Of a DNA stretch of 20,779 nt, positions 15,716 through 20,779 are shown piece after piece. Every line of letters starts with the position of its first letter. The stretch's first letter is position 1. The translations under genes were made by a program, and so were the position numbers. The notes beneath the pieces are model-generated. The model was not told where the DNA came from and ran no database searches. It worked only from the letters and a program-made list of their open reading frames with translations. Source of the DNA: Scleromatobacter sp045810265 (GTDB taxonomy: Bacteria; Pseudomonadota; Gammaproteobacteria; Burkholderiales; Burkholderiaceae_C); the NCBI GenBank assembly GCA_045810265.1, contig JBJMWF010000517.1, positions 1 to 20,779 of the forward strand, read 5' to 3'.

Positions 15716-16204
15716 ATGAACTTCGACAAGACCCCCGAGCTGCTGGGCCTGGCCGCTACCGTCGCGGTGGCGCTCGCGACGTTCTCCGTCGGCGCTTCGT
15801 CCGCCAGCGCCGCCCCGACGCCCGCCGAAGCACGCTACCAGCAGGATCGCGCGAACTGCCTGGCCGGCAAGACGGCGGAAAGCCAGAAGACCTGCCTGCG
15901 GGAAGCCGCCGCCGCGCTGCAGGCCTCGCGCGCGCACGACCTCAAGAGCGCCTCGCCGGCGCAGCTTGCGGCCAACGAGCGCAAGCGCTGCGAGGCGCTG
16001 TCGGGCGACGACAAGACCGATTGCCTGAAGCGCGCCGCGAACATCGACACCACGGTGTCCGGCAGCGTCGCCGGCGGTGGCGATCTCAAGGAGACCGTCA
16101 CCGTCGTTCCGGGGTCGCCCGGCACGCCGCCCGACATCCATCCCGAGACCCTGCCGCCCACCGCCGCCGGCCCGGCGACCTTGCCGCCCAAGCCCAGCAA
16201 CTGA
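15716..16204 (+). CDS. Small secreted/periplasmic protein with two CxnC helical hairpins, unknown function
   Basis: The 162-residue protein is not one I recognise by name. It has an N-terminal hydrophobic export segment (about 9-32, ending SSASAA) and a mostly helical core with four cysteines, C48, C60, C92 and C103. These form two similar motifs, RANCLAG-8 residues-CLREAA and RKRCEALSGDDKTDCLKRAA, so two disulfide-closed helical hairpins are likely. The last 40 residues are Gly- and Pro-rich (VPGSPGTPPD, LPPKPSN) and look unstructured. It starts 59 bp after the L,D-transpeptidase gene on the same strand and may be the last gene of that cluster. It ends 6 bp from the convergent AraC-type gene. 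Confidence 0.8.
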   Translation: MNFDKTPELLGLAATVAVALATFSVGASSASAAPTPAEARYQQDRANCLAGKTAESQKTCLREAAAALQASRAHDLKSASPAQLAANERKRCEALSGDDKTDCLKRAANIDTTVSGSVAGGGDLKETVTVVPGSPGTPPDIHPETLPPTAAGPATLPPKPSN

Positions 16205-16210
16205 TGCTGC

Positions 16211-17089
16211 TCACGCTTGCACGGGGACGTGCAAGTCGATCACCGAGCCGGCCTTCAGTGGATCGAAGCGTCCGTCGTAGAGCTCGAAATCCGGCCCGTC
16301 CGCCAGCTTCAGGCCCGAGGCGGGAATCAGTTCGCCCCAGATGCGCTGCATCGCCTGCGTGACCTGCGGCTGCAGCGCGGAGCCGTCGAGCGTGATGCGG
16401 AACACCGCGTACGTGGCGGCCGGAATCTCCATCGTCGTGAAACCCGGCGGCGGCACGCAGTCCGGCTCGACGCCGACGCCGGCCAGGTACTGGAAGCAGC
16501 CTTCGGCCTTGTCCACGCTGGAGACCACGCCGTAGGTTGCCCAGCTCGGTGTCTGCCCCGCGAGCGGCAGCGCGCCGATCAGGGCGGACCACAGCTGCGG
16601 AATCCCGGCCTTGGTGGCCTCGTCGAATCGCCGCGCGGGACCGGCGACGCGAATCGACGGCATCCTCACCAGCTCTGTCAACTGGATGACGGGGTTCATG
16701 GGGACGGTGGGTGCATTCATGGGGAACTGTCCTTCGATGGGTTCGACGGCGAATCCACTGCGGAATCGCCCGGGCGAGACGCCCAACAGGCGCTTGAACG
16801 CCCGCGTGAACGCCTCCTGGGATTCGAAGCCGCAGTCGAACGCGAGGTCGACGAGCTTCAGGTTCGGCTCGTTGCAGAGCCGGCGGGCCGCGCGCACGAG
16901 GCGGCGTCCGCGCACATGGGCCATCACGCTGCGGCCCATGCGGGCGGTGAACAGGCGCGAGAAGTGATAGGGCGAGAGCCCCGCCCGCTCGGCGATACGC
17001 TCCAGCGTGAGCGGCTCGTCGAGCTGCTGCTCGATCCAGGCGAGCAGGTCGGCGAGCGGATCGGCGTGAACGGGGTTCCGGCTGTCCAT
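16211..17089 (-). CDS. AraC-family regulator with GyrI-like effector domain
   Basis: The 292-residue protein has an N-terminal AraC double helix-turn-helix domain (about 10-112), with LERIAERAGLSPYHFSRLF as the first helix-turn-helix and the family signature DLAFDCGFESQEAFTRAFKRLLG before GVSPGRFR. It continues into a GyrI-like/effector-binding domain (about 135-290) with VRMPSIRVAGPARRF, AATYAVFRI and FELYDGRFD. The order DNA-binding then GyrI-like is that of Rob-type regulators, which sense small, often hydrophobic or cationic compounds. The ligand and target genes are not apparent; the divergent PEP-CTERM gene (193-bp gap) is one candidate. The start at 17089 is chosen because the family core begins there; no good Shine-Dalgarno is seen, and a GTG at 17143 is the alternative. 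Confidence 0.9.
   Translation of the reverse strand: MDSRNPVHADPLADLLAWIEQQLDEPLTLERIAERAGLSPYHFSRLFTARMGRSVMAHVRGRRLVRAARRLCNEPNLKLVDLAFDCGFESQEAFTRAFKRLLGVSPGRFRSGFAVEPIEGQFPMNAPTVPMNPVIQLTELVRMPSIRVAGPARRFDEATKAGIPQLWSALIGALPLAGQTPSWATYGVVSSVDKAEGCFQYLAGVGVEPDCVPPPGFTTMEIPAATYAVFRITLDGSALQPQVTQAMQRIWGELIPASGLKLADGPDFELYDGRFDPLKAGSVIDLHVPVQA
16216..16235. other. Hairpin at the convergent gene junction
   Basis: CTTGCACG (16216-16223) and CGTGCAAG (16228-16235) form a perfect 8-bp stem with a GGGA loop. It lies inside the 3' end of the AraC-type gene, 11 bases past the stop of the four-cysteine gene. No T-run follows on the plus strand, so it is at best a weak terminator or 3'-end stabiliser for the four-cysteine transcript. 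Confidence 0.4.
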
Positions 17090-17282
17090 GGGCGAGATGA
17101 TCGCGCGGTGTGGAAGGGCCTGTCCTGATCGAACTTGCTGCACGGCGGCGTCACGAGGCGGCCGGTCAGCATGCCCTCGCAGTTCAACTTCGGCATGCCT
17201 GCAGAACGTGACCTTGTAGGGGGCGCCAGCCCTCCTGCCTGGCGCTACATTTTTGTCTTCACGTCACCCGTTGGGGAGCCCC

Positions 17283-17840
17283 ATGCCGATGTCCGCCAGA
17301 GGCCACATGGCCGCCCTCATCCTGATGCCGGCTGTACTTTGCGCTCCTGCGAGCGCCCTCGCCGATGCGACGTACGAGTTCAGGCTGTCGGGAGAGGCCG
17401 AGCAACCAGGAACCTCCTGGGCGTGGACGGGCACGCTCGAGATCGTCCTCGACACCGCAGCCGACGGGCTGTACGACAACATCCACATCCTCGCGTTCGA
17501 CATGAACTCGACGGTGTCCACGTTCGACTGGCCGGACGGCGGGCCCATTCCGTTCTTTGTTTATGTGAACGTGGCGGGCGGCAGGATGACCTCGGTCAGC
17601 GGCCGCTACTACGGCGTGCCCGACCCCGACGAAACGCTGGACTTCACCGGGCTGTCCGTCCACTACTACCACCCCGTGATATTCAAGACGCCCGAGACGG
17701 TCGGCGACGCGATCCTCATCCCTTTGGCCGTGCCGGAACCCGGCGCCTGGCAGATGTGGCTGCTCGGACTCGGATTGGCGGCGGCCAGCGGCGCAGTCGC
17801 AAAAAAGCCCCGGGCGGGTCGACCGCGCGGGGCTTGGTGA
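17283..17840 (+). CDS. PEP-CTERM sorting-domain exported protein
   Basis: The 185-residue protein has a signal peptide (about 1-27, ending APASALA), a beta-rich body with YEFRLSGEAE, WTGTLEIVLD and FDMNSTVSTFDW, and a C-terminal PEP-CTERM signal: VPEPGAWQMW (150-159), a hydrophobic helix LLGLGLAAASGAVA, and the basic tail KKPRAGRPR. PEP-CTERM proteins are processed by an exosortase in Gram-negative bacteria that make exopolysaccharide; no exosortase gene is in this window. The body has no further recognised function. The start at 17283 follows GGGGAG by 4 bases; ATG at 17289 is almost as good. The last codons overlap the terminator of the opposing lpdA operon. Confidence 0.88.
   Translation: MPMSARGHMAALILMPAVLCAPASALADATYEFRLSGEAEQPGTSWAWTGTLEIVLDTAADGLYDNIHILAFDMNSTVSTFDWPDGGPIPFFVYVNVAGGRMTSVSGRYYGVPDPDETLDFTGLSVHYYHPVIFKTPETVGDAILIPLAVPEPGAWQMWLLGLGLAAASGAVAKKPRAGRPRGAW
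17801..17835 (-). terminator. Rho-independent terminator of the aceF-lpdA operon
   Basis: On the minus strand a 7-bp GC-rich stem (17834-17828 with 17812-17806) is followed by a run of six T (complement of A at 17801-17806). It lies 67 bases after the lpdA stop. The loop contains the GGTCGACC palindrome, which can extend the pairing. The element lies wholly inside the 3' end of the convergent PEP-CTERM gene. Confidence 0.85.
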
Positions 17841-17901
17841 ATTTCGCCGGCGCGGCGCGAGCGGCCGCCCGCGTCACGAAATCGACTCCGCAGCCAGGCG
17901 C

Positions 17902-19689
17902 CTACTTGCGCGCCGGCGGCAGGTCCGTGCAACTGCCGTGTGCGACTTCGGCAGCCAGGCCGATCGACTCGCCGAGCGTCGGGTGCGGATGGATCGTGCG
18001 GCCGATATCGACCGCGTCGGCGCCCATCTCGATGGCCAGCGCGATCTCGCCGATCATGTCGCCCGCGTTCATGCCGACGATGCCGCCGCCCACGATCTGG
18101 TGCGTCTTCTCGTCGAACAGCAGCTTGGTCTGGCCTTCGTCGCGGCCGTTGGCGATGGCGCGGCCGGAGGCGCTCCACGGGAACAGGCCCTTCTTGACGG
18201 CGATGCCCTGCGCCTTGGCCTGGTCCTCGGTCAGGCCCACCCACGCCACCTCGGGGTCGGTGTAGGCCACGCTCGGGATCACGCGGGCGTCGAAGCGCGC
18301 GTGCTGGTCGCCCGATGCGACCTCCGCGGCGACGTGGCCCTCATGCACCGCCTTGTGGGCCAGCATCGGCTGGCCGATGATGTCGCCGATCGCGAAGATG
18401 TGAGGCACGTTGGTGCGCATCTGCACGTCCACCGGGATGAAGCCGCGGTCGCCGACGATCACGCCGGCCTTGTCGGCGCCGATCTTCTTGCCGTTGGGCG
18501 TGCGGCCCACCGCCTGCAGCACGAGGTCGTACAGCTCCTCGCGCGCCCCGCCCTCGCCTTCGAACTTCACCTTGATGCCGTCGGCGGTGGCCTCGGCACC
18601 CACCGTCTTGGTCTTGAGCAGGATGTTGTCGAAGCGCTTGGCGTTCATCTTCTGCCAGACCTTGACCAGGTCGCGGTCGGCGCCCTGCATCAGGCCATCG
18701 AGCATCTCGACGACGTCCAGCCGCGCGCCCAACGTCGAATACACGGTGCCCATCTCCAGGCCGATGATGCCGCCGCCCACGATCAGCATCTTCCTGGGCG
18801 TGTCGCGCAGTTCCAGCGCGCCGGTGGAGTCGACGATGCGCGGGTCGTTCGGGAAGAACGGCAGGCGCACGGCCTGCGAGCCGGCGGCGATGACGGCCTG
18901 CTTGAACTTCACGGTCTTGGCGCTGCCCGTCGTCTGCTGGCCTTGCCCGCTGGTCTCGTCGACCTTGACGTGGAACGGATCGATGAAATTGCCGTAGCCG
19001 CGCACCACCGTGACCTTGCGCATCTTGGCCATCGCGCCCAGGCCGCCGGTGAGCTTGCTCACCACCTTGCCCTTGTGCGTGCGCAGTTTGGCGATGTCCA
19101 GTTGCGGGTCGCCGTAGGAAACGCCCAGGTCGGCGAAGTGCTTGACCTCGTCCATCACCATCGCCACGTGCAGCAGCGCCTTGGAGGGGATGCAGCCGAC
19201 GTTCAGGCACACGCCACCCAGCGTCGCGTAGCGTTCGACCAGCACCACCTTCATGCCCAGGTCGGCGGCGCGGAAGGCGGCCGAATAGCCGCCGGGTCCG
19301 CCGCCCAGCACCAGCAGGTCGCATTCGATGTCGGCGCCACCGGCGTAGCTCGATGCCACGGGCGCGGGTGCAGGCGCCTGCGCCGGCGCGGGCGTGGGTG
19401 ACGTGCTCGCGGGCGCTGGCGCGGGCGCCGACGTAGCGGCAGCGGCGGCGCCAGCCGCCTCCATCGTCAGGATCACCGACCCCATGTTGACGGTGTCGCC
19501 CACCTTCACGCGCAGTTCCTTGACCACGCCGGCGGACGACGACGGGATCTCCATCGACGCCTTGTCGCTCTCGACGGTGATCAGGCTCTGCTCCGCGGCG
19601 ACGGTGTCACCCGGTTTGACCAGCACCTCGATGATGCCCACGTCCTTGAAGTCGCCGATGTCGGGGACTTTTACTTCGATCACGGCCAT
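17902..19689 (-). CDS. lpdA: Dihydrolipoyl dehydrogenase (E3) with N-terminal lipoyl domain
   Basis: The 595-residue protein starts with a lipoyl domain (about 1-80) whose lipoylated lysine is K43 in VESDKASMEIP. An Ala/Pro linker (about 80-115) leads to the flavoprotein disulfide reductase part: FAD site LLVLGGGPGGYSAAF (about 125-139), redox pair C161-LNVG-C166, NAD site MLIVGGGIIGLEMG, second FAD motif IFAIGDI, and the dimer-domain active site HPHPTLGE with H569 and E574. It reoxidises dihydrolipoamide of the E2 subunit with NAD+. The lipoyl domain on E3 is a known betaproteobacterial and Neisseria-type arrangement. It lies 13 bp after aceF, so it belongs to the pyruvate dehydrogenase operon. 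The start has AAAGGA about 9 bases upstream. Confidence 0.96.
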   Translation of the reverse strand: MAVIEVKVPDIGDFKDVGIIEVLVKPGDTVAAEQSLITVESDKASMEIPSSSAGVVKELRVKVGDTVNMGSVILTMEAAGAAAAATSAPAPAPASTSPTPAPAQAPAPAPVASSYAGGADIECDLLVLGGGPGGYSAAFRAADLGMKVVLVERYATLGGVCLNVGCIPSKALLHVAMVMDEVKHFADLGVSYGDPQLDIAKLRTHKGKVVSKLTGGLGAMAKMRKVTVVRGYGNFIDPFHVKVDETSGQGQQTTGSAKTVKFKQAVIAAGSQAVRLPFFPNDPRIVDSTGALELRDTPRKMLIVGGGIIGLEMGTVYSTLGARLDVVEMLDGLMQGADRDLVKVWQKMNAKRFDNILLKTKTVGAEATADGIKVKFEGEGGAREELYDLVLQAVGRTPNGKKIGADKAGVIVGDRGFIPVDVQMRTNVPHIFAIGDIIGQPMLAHKAVHEGHVAAEVASGDQHARFDARVIPSVAYTDPEVAWVGLTEDQAKAQGIAVKKGLFPWSASGRAIANGRDEGQTKLLFDEKTHQIVGGGIVGMNAGDMIGEIALAIEMGADAVDIGRTIHPHPTLGESIGLAAEVAHGSCTDLPPARK

Positions 19690-19702
19690 GTCTGCGAATC
19701 CT

Positions 19703-20779
19703 TTAGAGCATGACCCGGCGGAAGTCCGCCAGGACCTGACCGAGGTACGTGTTGAAGCGCGCGGCCGCCGCGCCGTCGACCACGCGGTGGTCCCACGACA
19801 GCGACAGCGGCAGGATCAGGCGCGGCACGAAGGCCTTGCCATCCCACACCGGTTTGGTCGCGCTCTTGCACACGCCCAGGATCGCCACTTCGGGCGCGTT
19901 GATGATGGGCGTGAAGTAGGTGCCACCGATGCCGCCCAGAGAGCTGATCGAGAAGCAGCCGCCGGTCATGTCGGCCGGGCCCAGCTTGCCCTCGCGCGCC
20001 TTGCCCGCGAGCTCGTTCATCTCCTTGGCGATCTGCACGATGCCCTTCTGGTCGGCGTCGCGGATCACCGGCACCATCAACCCGTTGGGCGTGTCCGCCG
20101 CGAAGCCGATGTGGAAGTACTTCTTGAGCACCATCGTGTCGCCGTCGAGCGAGGCGTTGAACTCCGGGAACTTCTTGAGCGCGGCGACGCAGGCCTTGAT
20201 CAGGAAGGCGAGCATGGTGACCTTGACGCCAGCCTTCTCGTATTCCTTGTTGAGTGTCACGCGGAAGGCCTCGAGCTCGGTGATGTCGGCGTCGTCGTGG
20301 TTGGTGACGTGCGGGATCATCACCCAGTTGCGATGCAGGTTCGCGCCCGAGATCTTCTTGATGCGCGACAGGTCCTTGCGCTCGATCGCGCCGAACTTGG
20401 CGAAGTCGACGTTGGGCCACGGCAGCAGGCCAGGGAGCGAACCGCCCGTTGCAGCGGCGGCCGGAGCCTTCGCGGCTTGCGCCTTGGTCTGCGTGGCGCC
20501 GGCCATCACCGACTTGACGAAGCCTTCGAGGTCCACCTGCGTGATGCGGCCGTGCGGGCCGGAGCCCTTGACTTCGGCCAGCGGTACGCCCAGCTCGCGC
20601 GCCATGCGGCGGATCGACGGCGAGGCGTGCGGCAGGTTCAGCGGCGGCTGGCTCGGATCGTGGGCCGGCAGGCTGCCCGGAGGCAGCGGCCTCTCGACCG
20701 ACCGCGGCGCCTGGATCTCGGCAGCGGCGCTGGTGCCCGAGTCTGCGGCCTCCTCGGCCGGCGCGGGATTCGGCGCCGC
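19703..20779 (-). CDS. aceF: Pyruvate dehydrogenase E2, dihydrolipoyl acetyltransferase (5' end outside window)
   Basis: The frame is open to the right edge, so 358 C-terminal residues are visible. They contain an Ala/Pro linker (1-45), a peripheral-subunit-binding domain (about 50-88, with HASPSIRRMARELGVPL and GPHGRITQVDL), a second Ala-rich linker (about 92-113), and the acetyltransferase core with WDHRVVDGAAAARF, where H331 and D335 of visible numbering are the catalytic HxxxDG residues, and the end DFRRVML. It transfers acetyl groups from lipoamide to CoA in the pyruvate dehydrogenase complex. The lipoyl domains would be off the edge. The following gene is lpdA, 13 bp away; aceE is expected upstream. 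The NFAKFG-type motif (VDFAKFGAIERKDLSRI) favours pyruvate over 2-oxoglutarate as substrate. Confidence 0.95.
   Translation of the reverse strand, partial: AAPNPAPAEEAADSGTSAAAEIQAPRSVERPLPPGSLPAHDPSQPPLNLPHASPSIRRMARELGVPLAEVKGSGPHGRITQVDLEGFVKSVMAGATQTKAQAAKAPAAAATGGSLPGLLPWPNVDFAKFGAIERKDLSRIKKISGANLHRNWVMIPHVTNHDDADITELEAFRVTLNKEYEKAGVKVTMLAFLIKACVAALKKFPEFNASLDGDTMVLKKYFHIGFAADTPNGLMVPVIRDADQKGIVQIAKEMNELAGKAREGKLGPADMTGGCFSISSLGGIGGTYFTPIINAPEVAILGVCKSATKPVWDGKAFVPRLILPLSLSWDHRVVDGAAAARFNTYLGQVLADFRRVML

Noticed and set aside
17938..19401. A plus-strand open frame of 487 codons opposite lpdA
   Set aside because: The opposite strand encodes a full-length E3 enzyme with all active-site motifs. 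The antisense product is low-complexity.

Overview
The window is GC-rich and gene-dense. It looks like a betaproteobacterial chromosome, probably Burkholderiales. The grounds are the composition, a Lap-type adhesin system, a PEP-CTERM protein, and a pyruvate dehydrogenase E3 that carries its own lipoyl domain. This placement is an inference from gene content; no rRNA or tRNA is present to confirm it.

Left part (1-12888): a cyclic-di-GMP-controlled surface-adhesin module. The first 7.8 kb is the 3' part of a giant RTX adhesin gene. It has twenty near-identical 97-residue Ig-like repeats in exact 291-bp phase, then a cadherin-like domain, a LamG-like domain, RTX calcium-binding nonapeptides and a type I secretion C-terminus. 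A nested inverted repeat separates it from two convergent genes, lapD (inner-membrane c-di-GMP receptor with degenerate GGDEF and EAL domains) and lapG (periplasmic cysteine protease). Divergent from lapG is a TolC-family outer-membrane gene (lapE-like) that ends in an unusual extra NTF2-like domain and is followed by a strong Rho-independent terminator. The ABC transporter and membrane-fusion protein (LapB/LapC) and the adhesin N-terminus, where LapG would cut, are not in the window.

Middle part (12988-16204): a short same-strand cluster of a periplasmic TPR protein with a long Pro/Ala linker, an L,D-transpeptidase-family (YkuD) enzyme overlapping it by ATGA, and a small four-cysteine secreted protein. 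The TPR protein and the YkuD enzyme end in the same kind of NTF2-like domain as the TolC protein next door. Three consecutive exported proteins of quite different function therefore share a C-terminal module. This is the most unusual feature of the window and suggests a physical or regulatory link between adhesin export and peptidoglycan remodelling.

Right part (16211-20779): an AraC-type regulator with a GyrI-like effector domain, a PEP-CTERM exported protein whose last codons double as the terminator of the opposing operon, and the end of a pyruvate dehydrogenase operon on the minus strand (aceF, cut by the window edge, then lpdA). No CRISPR array, insertion sequence, integrase or RNA gene was seen. 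No stretch longer than about 240 bp lacks a gene.
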